Of a stretch of 25,919 bases of DNA, positions 1 through 8,112 are shown in pieces (the stretch's first letter is position 1; every line of letters begins with the position of its first letter). A program made the position numbers and the translations under genes. The DNA lies in the NCBI GenBank assembly GCA_002327925.1, contig DCVA01000039.1, positions 39,542 through 65,460 on the forward strand, written 5' to 3'. The notes below the pieces were generated by a model, which saw nothing but the letters and a program-made list of their open reading frames with translations, ran no database searches and had not been told where the DNA came from. The DNA comes from Anaerolineales bacterium UBA2200. Its GTDB lineage: Bacteria; Chloroflexota; Anaerolineae; UBA2200.

Positions 1-1014
1 CCCGCCCTGCTCGCGGCGGCCCGCGCGCAGGGGGCCGACCTGGTCATCGGCTCGCGCATGGCCGGCACCGACAGCCAGATGCCCCTCACCCGGCGCATCG
101 GCAACCTCTTCTTCGCCGCCCTGGTCAGCGTCATCGGCAACCGCCACATCACAGACAGCGCCTCCGGGATGAGGGTCATCCGTCACGAGATCCTCGGCCG
201 CCTCTACCCCCTGCCCGACGGCCTGAACTTTACCCCTGTGATGACCACCCGCGCCATCCACGAGAACCTGAAGATGGTCGAGGTGCCCATTCCCTATTCC
301 GAGCGCGTCGGCCGCAGCAAGCTCTCCATCATCGGCGACGGCACACGCTTCCTGCAGTCCATCCTCTGGACCGCCCTGGACTATAACCCCGTGCGCCTGC
401 TGGGCGGCGTGGGCGTGGCCTCCGTGATTCTGGCCGCCCTGCTCGGCCTGGGCCTGCTGGCCGCCCGCCTGCGCGGCGTCACCACCCTGTCGCCCCTTGC
501 CGCCCTGGCCGTCTTTGCCGCCATGGTGCTGGCCGTGTCCGGAGTCAGCATCTTTGCCCTGGGCGCCACCTTCAACTACCTGGTCTCGCTCTTCCACCGC
601 CAGCCTGTGCGCCAGGGCCTCTTCGGCAAACCCATCTTTGACCCGCCTCTGGACCGCCAGTTCGGCTGGCTGGGCCTGCTGTCCGTCCTGGCCGGCAAGC
701 TGCTGGCGCTGGTCATGCTCGGCCTCGGCCTCTCCGGCTGGCCCGTCAGCCGCCTGTGGCTCTACCTGCTGGCCAGCGCCATGCTGATTCTCGTCGGCCT
801 GCAGTTGGTGATCTTCTGGGTCGTCATGCGCATCCTCGAGGGCCTCAGCCAGCGCGACGCCTCCGTCCGGACCGACCTGAACGGCCGTCTGGCCGAATGT
901 GAGGGTACTCCCGATATCCTGAGCGGAGCGAAGGACGCGGCTCAGTACCCTGCCGTCATTGCGAGGGCCGCAGGCACGAAGCAATCCCCCCCATCAGGGG
1001 AGGCCCACCCATGA
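1..1014 (+). CDS. Family 2 glycosyltransferase, DPM1-like, with C-terminal membrane segments (5' truncated)
   Basis: The frame is open from base 1, so the start lies upstream and 337 codons are visible. The first residues (DLVIGSRM) and the later DSASGMRVI and ERVGRSKLS stretches are typical of the second half of the catalytic GT-A domain of polyprenyl-phosphate mannose/glucose synthases. These enzymes move a sugar from a nucleotide donor to undecaprenyl phosphate. About four hydrophobic segments follow (roughly visible residues 135-160, 170-205, 220-245 and 255-280), which would anchor it in the membrane. The last 40 or so residues do not look like protein: they translate two dispersed DNA repeats (see the repeat entries). 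The stop overlaps the next ATG as ATGA. A role in making a lipid-linked sugar for the GT-C enzyme at 21672 is inferred. Confidence 0.85.
   Translation, partial: PALLAAARAQGADLVIGSRMAGTDSQMPLTRRIGNLFFAALVSVIGNRHITDSASGMRVIRHEILGRLYPLPDGLNFTPVMTTRAIHENLKMVEVPIPYSERVGRSKLSIIGDGTRFLQSILWTALDYNPVRLLGGVGVASVILAALLGLGLLAARLRGVTTLSPLAALAVFAAMVLAVSGVSIFALGATFNYLVSLFHRQPVRQGLFGKPIFDPPLDRQFGWLGLLSVLAGKLLALVMLGLGLSGWPVSRLWLYLLASAMLILVGLQLVIFWVVMRILEGLSQRDASVRTDLNGRLAECEGTPDILSGAKDAAQYPAVIARAAGTKQSPPSGEAHP
902..951. repeat. Hairpin-forming repeat inside the 3' end of the GT2 gene
   Basis: A perfect 8-base inverted repeat, AGGGTACT at 902-909 and AGTACCCT at 944-951, encloses TCCTGAGCGGAGCGAAGGA (917-935). 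That inner sequence resembles the dispersed TCCTGAGCGAAGCGAAGGA element found many times in diverse bacterial genomes. It is read in frame as part of the upstream protein. Similarity to the dispersed element is from memory, not from a search. Confidence 0.6.
955..988. repeat. Dispersed GTCATTGCGAG...GAAGCAATCC palindromic repeat
   Basis: The segment begins GTCATTGCGAG and ends GAAGCAATCC, with short palindromic arms ATTGC (958-962) and GCAAT (981-985). This matches the style of a short repeat scattered between genes in many bacteria, including Chloroflexota. It sits directly behind the previous hairpin repeat and is translated as VIARAAGTKQSP, so the pair seems to have replaced the original end of the gene. 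Confidence 0.65.
997..1003 (+). promoter_or_regulatory. Ribosome binding site of the radical SAM gene
   Basis: GGGGAGG lies 7 bases before the ATG at 1011, a strong Shine-Dalgarno match that fixes that start. Its GGGG (997-1000) can pair with CCCC at 989-992 around a 4-base ATCA loop, so the site could be partly masked in the mRNA. Confidence 0.6.
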
Positions 1015-2651
1015 CCGATCTCTCCATGAACCTCGGCACACTCGTCCGCACCCCGCTCACGCCCGCGCACTTTCCGGACGTCAGCGGCGCTCTGCCCGCC
1101 GCGCCCCGCCCGGCCGGCGCCGTAGATGTCCTGCTGGTCAACCCGCCTTCTCCCGACGGTGCCATCTGGATCCGCTGCCAGCACCGCGTCGGCCGCCGCA
1201 GCCGCGAGAACATGATCTGGCCGCAGGTGGCCCTCGCCCAGCTCGCCGCCCTGCTCGTCCCTGACTATAGCGTAGAGATCGTCGATGCCATCCCCGGCCG
1301 CATGACCTGGAAGGCCTTTGAAAAGCTGCTGCACGAAAAGCAGCCCCGCTACTACGTCACCCACGTCACCGCGCCCAGCCTCACCAACGACATGCGCGGC
1401 GTCATGATGGCCCGCGCCCTGGGCGCGCGCACGATCGCCATAGGCACACACGTCACCCCCCTGCCGACCCTCACCATGGAATCCTTCCCGGCCCTCGATT
1501 TTGTCCTGCGCGGCGAGCCGGAGCTTTCCCTGCGCGAGCTGCTGGACACCCTGGAATGGAGCGCGGGACGCCGCACCGGGGCCGCGCGCAGCAGCCATGC
1601 CGACCTTGCCGCCCGGCTGGACCTGCTCTTCCGACATTCGGACCCGGACTGGCGGCCCGCCTGGGAGCTCGACCCGGCCTCACCCCTGGCCGCGGTCAAA
1701 GGCCTGGCCTGGCGCGAGCGCGACGAGATCCGCACTAACGCCGACCGCCCCTACATCAGCGACCTGAACGAGCTCCCCCTGCCCCTGCACGGGCTGCTGC
1801 CCTACGATCTCTACCGCGCACCCGGCATCCGCGGGCCCTACTCCTTTGTCGTCCCCAGCCGCGGCTGTCCCGGCGGCTGCACCTTTTGCATCAAGCACGT
1901 CAGCTACGGCAGCTCCGTGCGCCTGCGCTCGCCCGAGAACGTCCTCGCCGAGCTTCAAGTGCTCTGGAACCTCGGCCTGCGCAACGTGCACCTCTACTCG
2001 GACCTCTTCACTGTCAACCGCGAGCAGGTCATGGCCATCTGCGACGGCATGGTCCGCCAGGGACTGCGGTTCAAGTGGACCTGCAACAGCCGCGTCGATT
2101 TTGTCGATCCAGCCATGTTGAGCGCCATGGCCGGTGCCGGCTGCTGGATGATCAGTTGGGGCATCGAGAGCGCCAGCCAGGACATCCTCAACCACGTCCA
2201 CAAGGGCACGGACCGCGCCGGGATCGAGCAGGCCCTGCGCTGGAGCAAAGAGGCCGGCATCTGGAACTGGGGCTTTTTCATCCTGGGCCTGCCCGGCGAG
2301 ACGGAAGCCACCATCAAGGAGACCATCAAGCTGGCCAAGGCCCTGCCTCTGGACCTGGCCCTCTTCCACATCGCCGCCCCCTACCCGGGCACCCCCTTCT
2401 TCTTCGAAGTAGTCAAGAACGGCTGGTTCCGTCCCGGCGCCAGGTGGGAAGAGGTGGACATGGACGAATCGACCGTGCTGGACTATCCCGGCCTGCCGGC
2501 CGAGAGGATCGAATACTGGGCCAGAAGGGCCTTCCGCGAGTGGGCCCTGCGCCCCGGCCCGATCTGGACCTACCTGAAGAGCGTGAAGGACTGGTATAGC
2601 TTCAAGAGCGCCTTTGATGCGGGTTTGCAGGCGCTGGGATGGATGAGATGA
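1011..2651 (+). CDS. Cobalamin-binding (B12) radical SAM enzyme
   Basis: This 546-residue protein has the class B radical SAM layout. An N-terminal Rossmann-like B12-binding region (about 35-185, opening VDVLLVNPPSPDG) is followed by a radical SAM barrel (about 275-480). The iron-sulfur cluster motif C-x3-C-x2-C is C286, C290 and C293 (CPGGCTFC). SWGIES near 385 and GLPGET near 425 are further barrel signatures. Family members carry out methylations, ring changes and other radical reactions using S-adenosylmethionine; the substrate cannot be read here. It starts within the stop of the glycosyltransferase (ATGA) and is followed closely by an acyltransferase, so action on the glycan, its lipid carrier or a rare sugar is likely but inferred. 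The B12 fold lacks an obvious D-x-H-x-x-G motif, as is usual in this class. Confidence 0.9.
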   Translation: MTDLSMNLGTLVRTPLTPAHFPDVSGALPAAPRPAGAVDVLLVNPPSPDGAIWIRCQHRVGRRSRENMIWPQVALAQLAALLVPDYSVEIVDAIPGRMTWKAFEKLLHEKQPRYYVTHVTAPSLTNDMRGVMMARALGARTIAIGTHVTPLPTLTMESFPALDFVLRGEPELSLRELLDTLEWSAGRRTGAARSSHADLAARLDLLFRHSDPDWRPAWELDPASPLAAVKGLAWRERDEIRTNADRPYISDLNELPLPLHGLLPYDLYRAPGIRGPYSFVVPSRGCPGGCTFCIKHVSYGSSVRLRSPENVLAELQVLWNLGLRNVHLYSDLFTVNREQVMAICDGMVRQGLRFKWTCNSRVDFVDPAMLSAMAGAGCWMISWGIESASQDILNHVHKGTDRAGIEQALRWSKEAGIWNWGFFILGLPGETEATIKETIKLAKALPLDLALFHIAAPYPGTPFFFEVVKNGWFRPGARWEEVDMDESTVLDYPGLPAERIEYWARRAFREWALRPGPIWTYLKSVKDWYSFKSAFDAGLQALGWMR

Positions 2652-2672
2652 ATCTTGCGACCCGAGGGCCGC

Positions 2673-3242
2673 ATGCCGGGGAGGTCAGGTAGATTGCTGC
2701 AAATCCTGCGCCAGGATCTCGAACGATACCGCAGAGGCCAGCGTGGCCTTTTGAGAACCGCCCTCGAAGCGGTGTATTGCCACCCCGCCTATGTCGGCGT
2801 GGTCTGGTACCGGTCCGGCCACTACTTCTGGCAGAGGCGCACGAACCCTGTCTGGGCGCTGCTGCTCGTCATCAACCGCGTGCTGTACCCACTCATAAGG
2901 ATGTACAGTTTGCTAGAGCTGTCGCCGCGCACTGAGATTGGTCCGGGCCTCTACATCGGCCGTTTCGGCCCCACGCTCATCAATGCCGGCACCAGGGCAG
3001 GTCGAAACCTCACCATCGTCCAGAACGTTGTAGTTGGCGCCACCGACAGGGGAGTCCCAACGTTCGGTGACAACGTCACCATTGGCGCCGGCGCCATCGT
3101 CATTGGCCCCGTGTCCGTGCACGACAACGTTGTCATTGGAGCAGGCAGCGTCGTCACGCGCGACGTCGCCGAGGGTTTGGTGGTGGCGGGCGCCCCAGCA
3201 GTGTCTACCGAGATCCGCCGCAACTCGAGGCAGCAGCAATGA
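2673..3242 (+). CDS. Hexapeptide-repeat acyltransferase, serine acetyltransferase-like
   Basis: A helical N-terminal part is followed by a left-handed beta-helix of hexapeptide repeats from about residue 90 onward (e.g. GDNVTIGAGAIVIG, HDNVVIGAGSVV), ending in AGAPA, the usual close of these trimeric acyl-CoA enzymes. The layout follows CysE-like enzymes found in polysaccharide loci, which O-acetylate sugars rather than serine. Where classical CysE enzymes have a catalytic His in this loop, this protein reads NLTIVQNVVVG, so the exact chemistry is uncertain. The start is open: TTG 2655, ATG 2673 (used here, 189 residues) or TTG 2694, which has the best upstream GGGGAGG (2678-2684). The stop overlaps the next ATG as ATGA. 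Confidence 0.8.
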   Translation: MPGRSGRLLQILRQDLERYRRGQRGLLRTALEAVYCHPAYVGVVWYRSGHYFWQRRTNPVWALLLVINRVLYPLIRMYSLLELSPRTEIGPGLYIGRFGPTLINAGTRAGRNLTIVQNVVVGATDRGVPTFGDNVTIGAGAIVIGPVSVHDNVVIGAGSVVTRDVAEGLVVAGAPAVSTEIRRNSRQQQ

Positions 3243-4135
3243 GCCGCCTCCCGGACGAGCACGGCCCTCTGGTCCCCCTCCCGATGCGCGGGCAGGCGGC
3301 GCAAGTCGCCACGGTCATCATCCAGCCCACCCACGGCTGGGCATCGCTCCAGCTCGGCGCCGTATGGGAGTATCGCGAGCTGCTCTTCTTCCTCGTCTGG
3401 CGCGACATCAAGGTGCGCTACAAGCAGACCGCGTTGGGCATCGCCTGGATCATCCTCCAGCCCCTGCTGAGCACGGCCATCTTCACGGTCATATTCGGGA
3501 TGCTTCTGGGCGCTCCTTCCCAGGGCGCGCCCTACGCGCTCTTTGCACTGGCCGCCCTCGTGCCCTGGCAGTACTTCTCCGGCAGTCTCACCCGCGTCGG
3601 CACCAGTCTGGTCAACAGCGCTCACCTGATCACCAAGGTCTATTTCCCGCGCCTGATCATCCCCCTGTCCGGCGTGATCTCCACCCTGCTTGATTTCGCC
3701 ATCGGCTTTGTCATTCTGGTGCTGATGCTCGTCGTCTACCGCGTGCCCCCCTCATTCAACATGCTCTGGCTGCCCGGCTTCCTGCTCCTGGCCATCCTGA
3801 CCGCTCTGGGCTTCGGCCTCTGGCTGGCCGCCCTCAACGTCCGCTACCGTGACGTCAACTACCTCATCCCCTTCCTGCTCCAAATAGGGATGTATATTAC
3901 GCCGGTCGTCTACGGCAGCACCCTGATTCCCGAGCGTTACCGCTTCCTGCTGGCCCTCAACCCCATGACCGGCGTAGTCGAGGGCTTTCGCTGGTCGCTG
4001 CTCGGCGGCCTGTCTCCTGCCTTCACCGCCCCGGGTCCCCTGTTTGGGGTCTCCGTCTGCATCACTGGGGTCGTGCTCGTAGGCGGTCTGCTCTTCTTCC
4101 GCGCCACCGAGCGCACCTTTGCGGACATCATCTAG
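3239..4135 (+). CDS. wzm: ABC-2 polysaccharide exporter permease, Wzm/TagG family
   Basis: The protein has 298 residues. A cytoplasmic N-terminal stretch leads into the family signature RDIKVRYKQTALGIAW (55-70), followed by six hydrophobic spans and a C-terminal cytoplasmic end. A mid-protein VRYRDVNYLIPFLLQ segment is also typical. With the ATPase encoded next it forms the channel that moves undecaprenyl-linked glycans across the cytoplasmic membrane. The start is fixed by the ATGA overlap with the acyltransferase, and its TAG stop is directly followed by the ATG of the ATPase gene (TAGATG), consistent with coupled translation of the two subunits. Family assignment is firm; the cargo is not visible from this gene. 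Confidence 0.93.
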   Translation: MSRLPDEHGPLVPLPMRGQAAQVATVIIQPTHGWASLQLGAVWEYRELLFFLVWRDIKVRYKQTALGIAWIILQPLLSTAIFTVIFGMLLGAPSQGAPYALFALAALVPWQYFSGSLTRVGTSLVNSAHLITKVYFPRLIIPLSGVISTLLDFAIGFVILVLMLVVYRVPPSFNMLWLPGFLLLAILTALGFGLWLAALNVRYRDVNYLIPFLLQIGMYITPVVYGSTLIPERYRFLLALNPMTGVVEGFRWSLLGGLSPAFTAPGPLFGVSVCITGVVLVGGLLFFRATERTFADII

Positions 4136-5368
4136 ATGAGTGACATCGCCGTCCGCGTCGAGAACCTGGGCAAGATGTATTGTATCGGCCGCGCCCAGCA
4201 GCGCCACGACACCCTGCGCGATGCCATCGCCGCCGGACTCGGCTCCCTCCGCCCCGGCTCAACCAGCCACGAAGAGACCATCTGGGCGCTCAAGGACGTC
4301 TCCTTCGAGGTCAGGCGCGGCGAGGTCCTGGGCGTCATCGGCCGCAACGGTGCTGGCAAAAGCACCCTGCTAAAGATATTAAGTCGCATCACCGAACCTA
4401 CCACCGGCCGCGCCGAGATCCACGGCCGTGTCGGCTCCCTCCTCGAGGTCGGTACCGGGTTCCACCCCGAGCTGACCGGCCGTGAGAACATCTACCTCAA
4501 CGGTGCCATTCTCGGCATGCGCCGCACCGAGATCGCCCGCGGCTTCGACGAGATCGTCGCCTTCGCCGAGATCGACAAGTTTCTGGACACTCCGGTCAAG
4601 CACTACTCCAGTGGGATGTACGTCCGCCTTGCCTTTGCTGTCGCCGCGCACCTGGATCCCGAGATTCTGCTGGTCGACGAGGTGCTGGCAGTGGGAGATG
4701 CGCGCTTCCAGGAAAGATGTCTTGGCAAGATGGGACAGGTAGCGCAAGCTGGACGAACGGTCCTTTTTGTCAGCCACAACCTCGCCTCGATTCAGACGCT
4801 ATGCCCGCGGGTCATCCTGCTGCAGGGCGGCTGTGCTTCCGACGACGGCGGCGCGGACCAGGTCATTGCCAACTACCTGGGTCAGATGCACAGCAAGTCG
4901 CTTCAGCCGCTCGCGGTTAGAGGAGACCGGGGCGGGAGCGGGGAGGCCAGGATTGTCTCTGCCTCGGTTGCTTCGCGCGACTCTGGACAGGCAGCACTTC
5001 GAACTGGATGTCCCGTCAGCTTCCGGTTCGAGGCTGACAGGTCGCGTCCAGGGATGTCGATCCAGTTCACCATCTACAATGCCTATGGTCGGGCGGTTGC
5101 CAACTTTAATAGCGCACTTCGTGGATCGGAAGACATCACTCTCGAACTGGTCACTTCGCACTTTGAGTGCCACCTAGACGAACTTAACCTTGCTCCAGGC
5201 AGCTATCGCGTTAACGTCGCTCTCTTGGCAGACAGGATCATGCTTGACCATGTTGAGGCTGCGCTCATGTTTGAGGTCAGCCCAGGGGTAGTTCGCGGTC
5301 GTCCCATCAACTCCCCGCTCGGCGGAGGCGACGCGATTCTGCCGCATAGGTGGGAGGTCCCCCGCTGA
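4136..5368 (+). CDS. wzt: ABC exporter ATPase with C-terminal cargo-binding domain, Wzt-like
   Basis: The 410 residues comprise an ABC ATPase (about 1-250) and a beta-rich tail (about 265-400). Seen motifs are Walker A GRNGAGKS (69-76), signature YSSGM (157-161), Walker B ILLVDE (177-182) and switch His214. The tail corresponds to the Wzt C-terminal domain, which in characterised O-antigen exporters binds the modified non-reducing end of the finished polymer and gates export. Codon use changes inside the gene: up to about codon 165 roughly one codon in seven ends in A/T, whereas over the last 155 codons more than one in three does (hand count). The tail may therefore have been exchanged together with the downstream sugar genes. 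It abuts the permease gene and overlaps the next gene by up to 19 bases. Confidence 0.95.
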   Translation: MSDIAVRVENLGKMYCIGRAQQRHDTLRDAIAAGLGSLRPGSTSHEETIWALKDVSFEVRRGEVLGVIGRNGAGKSTLLKILSRITEPTTGRAEIHGRVGSLLEVGTGFHPELTGRENIYLNGAILGMRRTEIARGFDEIVAFAEIDKFLDTPVKHYSSGMYVRLAFAVAAHLDPEILLVDEVLAVGDARFQERCLGKMGQVAQAGRTVLFVSHNLASIQTLCPRVILLQGGCASDDGGADQVIANYLGQMHSKSLQPLAVRGDRGGSGEARIVSASVASRDSGQAALRTGCPVSFRFEADRSRPGMSIQFTIYNAYGRAVANFNSALRGSEDITLELVTSHFECHLDELNLAPGSYRVNVALLADRIMLDHVEAALMFEVSPGVVRGRPINSPLGGGDAILPHRWEVPR

Positions 5369-8112
5369 ACTACCCGGCAGCCCGCTCCGTGGCCGCTGCC
5401 AGATCCGAGCCACGACGCACTTCGGTCGAAGCCAGCAACGTCTGCGAGAGCGTCGTTCGGGCTGGGTTGTGTTCCGGCTGCGGAGTCTGCGCAGGTGTCT
5501 GCCCAACCGGCAATATCACCATGCGGCTCGTCGCGGGCGAGTTCCGACCAGAATGCAGCCGCACCTGCCCGCCTCGGTGTCGCATATGCGCGCAGGTCTG
5601 CCCTTTTTCACAGGCAGCCCAGATGGAAGGCGCTTCGAGCCAGCGCTACACCCCTGCGCCGGACTCCAAGTACCATCCAGACGCGGGCTACTACCTCCAA
5701 GCTTACATCGGATACTCGACCGCGCCGTCTCAGCGCAGTGCCGCCGCGTCAGGTGGCATGACGACATGGATGCTCGACAAGTTGCTTTCATTGCATCTGG
5801 TCGATCGGGTGCTCGCTGTACGACCTAGCGACGATGGTCGCCCTGTCCTGTTTCGGTACGCTGCCCTGAGCACCAGCGAGGAGCTTGTTCAGGCCGCTGG
5901 ATCCAAGTACTATCCTGTACATGCAGCCGATGCGCTGCGAACTCTGTTGCGAGAGAAGAGCGACCATCGGTACGCTATAGTGGGGCTCCCGTGCACACTC
6001 CATGGCGTCCGAAGGGCGACTTTGTCGAACTCGCGACTTGCCGCCAGTATTGTGTTCTCGCTCGGACTGACCTGCAACCATTGTCCGAGTACCTACTACA
6101 CCGAGTGGCTGTGTAGTCTTGCCGGAGTTCGCCGGACTCGAGTGCGCACCGTTGCCTACCGACTGAAAGGGCGTAGGAGGGCGGACGACTTTGGCTTCGC
6201 CGCTATGGACACATGTGGCCGGTGGTCTCGCCCCATCGGGTTTCAGGGGGCTCCCTCCCAAGCCTGGAATCAACACGTCTTCTCGCAAACCTCCTGCTCG
6301 TACTGTGACGACTTGTTTGCAGAGAGCGCCGACGCCGTTTTCATGGATGCGTGGCTTCCGGAGTGCACCGCCGACAAAATGGGCACTTCCATCGTCCTTG
6401 TTCGACATCCCCATCTGGCTGGGCTTCTGGAGGAAGCTGCCCGCGCTGGAGATTGTCACATCTCGCCCTGCGCCATCGAGACTGTGGTCGAGAGCCAGAG
6501 GTCACAGGTCCAGCGTAAGAAAACTGCCTTACGGGATCGCATGGCCGCACGAGTGCTGCAGGGTGGTTGGCTACCAACCATGCGGTTATCGCCAACCGAA
6601 CATCTCGAGGCCGAGCGTCTTCGCATTGCCCTGAACGAGCAGAGGACGATTGGCTTCAGCAAGCGACTGTGGCCAGTTTTCCGCTCGCTGCCACTAGCTC
6701 TCCAGCGCAGTTTCCCTGAGATCGTCCGCTCGGCCGTCGCCAGCAGCGAACTGACCCTGCCGCAGCTCTCGCGCCGTGCCATGGTGGGCCTGCTGAGGCT
6801 GCTCGGCCTTCTTGGCCCTGCACACGCGGTTCGCCGGTGCCTTGAGCGAGTCAGCTCAGCGCTGTCTGCAGCGTCGATAGTCGCTCTCGAACGGTCCGCG
6901 GTCCCGTGCGCCAGAGCCGTGGCCAGGCTCAGCTGTGTTGCCTCGCGACCACGCCCGCCAAGCTCGGTGCTGGTTGTGCCCCCGTGGTCGCCAGGCAGCG
7001 TCGGCGATGAAGCTGTCATGGTCGCCCTGACGGATCAGTTGCGTCGGGTAGGTTGGCAACAGATAGGCCTGGTCGCGTTCTCGGATTCCGATGACTGGAG
7101 GCATTGCGGCAGCACCGACCGCGCCTTTACGATCTCCGCCATTAGGCCGGCTGAGGTCTGGCGCGACCTGTTGCGTTTTGCTTCGATTGCCTCCAAGTAT
7201 GAGAGCCTATTCATTGTCGGCACGGATATTCTTGACGGTGCCTACTCGGTGTGGCACTCGGTATTCACACTGCAGCTCGCGCGCGTGGGACAGGCGGCTG
7301 GTGCGCACACTTCTGTGATTAGTTTCAGCGTGAACGACGGCCTGACGCCGCGAATTCTTGAGGCCTTTCGCGATTTACCTCAAGCCGTGCGACTAGTCAG
7401 TCGTGACCCGGTGTCCAATCGGCGCCTCGCGGCCCACCTGCACCGAGCAGTGGTCCTCTCGGCTGACGTGGCCTTCTTGCTTCAGCCCGCCGAAGCGACG
7501 CCGTCTGTGGAGACTGTGACCCAATGGGGGCGAAACGAGAAGACCAGCGGGCGGACCGTGGTTGGCCTGGCGGTGAGCAGCGAGTGGCTCAAACCGCTCT
7601 ATGGCCTGACCACTGAGCGTGTCATCGCAGAGTGCGCACGACTGATCTCGGGCCTCACGCGCGGCCCGACCGCTGTAAGCGTTGCGCTCGTCGCACATGA
7701 TCCGCGAGGCGATCCAAGCGACCGCGACCTGGCTGGCATGATTCTTGAAGCGCTTCCCGCAGAAGTGCGGTTACACTGTCTCAACGTGCCTCCCTGCAAT
7801 GCGCGCGAGATGAAGGGCATCTGCTCGGCTCTGGACGCAGCGTTGAGCGGCAGGATGCACTTTGCGATCGCCTGCCTCGGTCAGGGCGTGCCTGTCGCCT
7901 GCGTGACATACCAGGACAAGTTCCAGGGGTTGTTTGAGCACTTTGGCTTGGATGGCATGACCGTGGAGATCAGAGAGGCCTTCTTGGAAGACAAGCTCAC
8001 GAGCTTGGCCGAGGGTCTGATCCGTCGCTCCCCGGATCTAAGGCGGCAGATCGCCGAGCGGCTCGATTCGGTCCTGCGTCTGGCACTGGTCAACGTGCCC
8101 TCGCCGAGCTAG
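5350..8112 (+). CDS. Fusion of FrhB-like iron-sulfur protein and polysaccharide pyruvyl transferase
   Basis: This is one uninterrupted 920-residue frame. Residues about 38-90 form a ferredoxin-like unit with C41, C44, C47, C51 and C73, C77, C80, C84, enough for two 4Fe-4S clusters. Residues 110-400 match the coenzyme F420 hydrogenase/dehydrogenase beta subunit family (GLPCTLHGV at 212-220, SCSYCDDLFAESADAVFMDAW at 315-335, GTSIVLVR). After a helical linker (about 400-535), residues 538-880 match the polysaccharide pyruvyl transferase family, with PGSVGDEAV near 548 and SGRMHFAIACLGQGVP at 833-848. Members of that family add ketal pyruvate to sugars. The two families are often neighbouring genes in polysaccharide loci; the joining here suggests a shared job. 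Start is uncertain: GTG 5350, CTG 5365 (best spaced behind GGGAGG at 5352-5357) or GTG 5389. The redox partner and substrate are unknown. Confidence 0.88.
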   Translation: MGGPPLNYPAARSVAAARSEPRRTSVEASNVCESVVRAGLCSGCGVCAGVCPTGNITMRLVAGEFRPECSRTCPPRCRICAQVCPFSQAAQMEGASSQRYTPAPDSKYHPDAGYYLQAYIGYSTAPSQRSAAASGGMTTWMLDKLLSLHLVDRVLAVRPSDDGRPVLFRYAALSTSEELVQAAGSKYYPVHAADALRTLLREKSDHRYAIVGLPCTLHGVRRATLSNSRLAASIVFSLGLTCNHCPSTYYTEWLCSLAGVRRTRVRTVAYRLKGRRRADDFGFAAMDTCGRWSRPIGFQGAPSQAWNQHVFSQTSCSYCDDLFAESADAVFMDAWLPECTADKMGTSIVLVRHPHLAGLLEEAARAGDCHISPCAIETVVESQRSQVQRKKTALRDRMAARVLQGGWLPTMRLSPTEHLEAERLRIALNEQRTIGFSKRLWPVFRSLPLALQRSFPEIVRSAVASSELTLPQLSRRAMVGLLRLLGLLGPAHAVRRCLERVSSALSAASIVALERSAVPCARAVARLSCVASRPRPPSSVLVVPPWSPGSVGDEAVMVALTDQLRRVGWQQIGLVAFSDSDDWRHCGSTDRAFTISAIRPAEVWRDLLRFASIASKYESLFIVGTDILDGAYSVWHSVFTLQLARVGQAAGAHTSVISFSVNDGLTPRILEAFRDLPQAVRLVSRDPVSNRRLAAHLHRAVVLSADVAFLLQPAEATPSVETVTQWGRNEKTSGRTVVGLAVSSEWLKPLYGLTTERVIAECARLISGLTRGPTAVSVALVAHDPRGDPSDRDLAGMILEALPAEVRLHCLNVPPCNAREMKGICSALDAALSGRMHFAIACLGQGVPVACVTYQDKFQGLFEHFGLDGMTVEIREAFLEDKLTSLAEGLIRRSPDLRRQIAERLDSVLRLALVNVPSPS
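5352..5357 (+). promoter_or_regulatory. Possible ribosome binding site for the FrhB-pyruvyl transferase fusion
   Basis: GGGAGG lies inside the last codons of wzt, 7 bases before an in-frame CTG at 5365 and too close to serve the GTG at 5350. It is the best Shine-Dalgarno match in the junction and would suit the rare CTG start, or more loosely the GTG at 5389. Confidence 0.35.

Noticed and set aside
2673..3242. Housekeeping serine O-acetyltransferase (cysE)
   Set aside because: The hexapeptide pattern is CysE-like, but the gene is embedded in a glycan export operon and the catalytic loop has Gln where CysE has His; no cysteine synthesis gene is adjacent.
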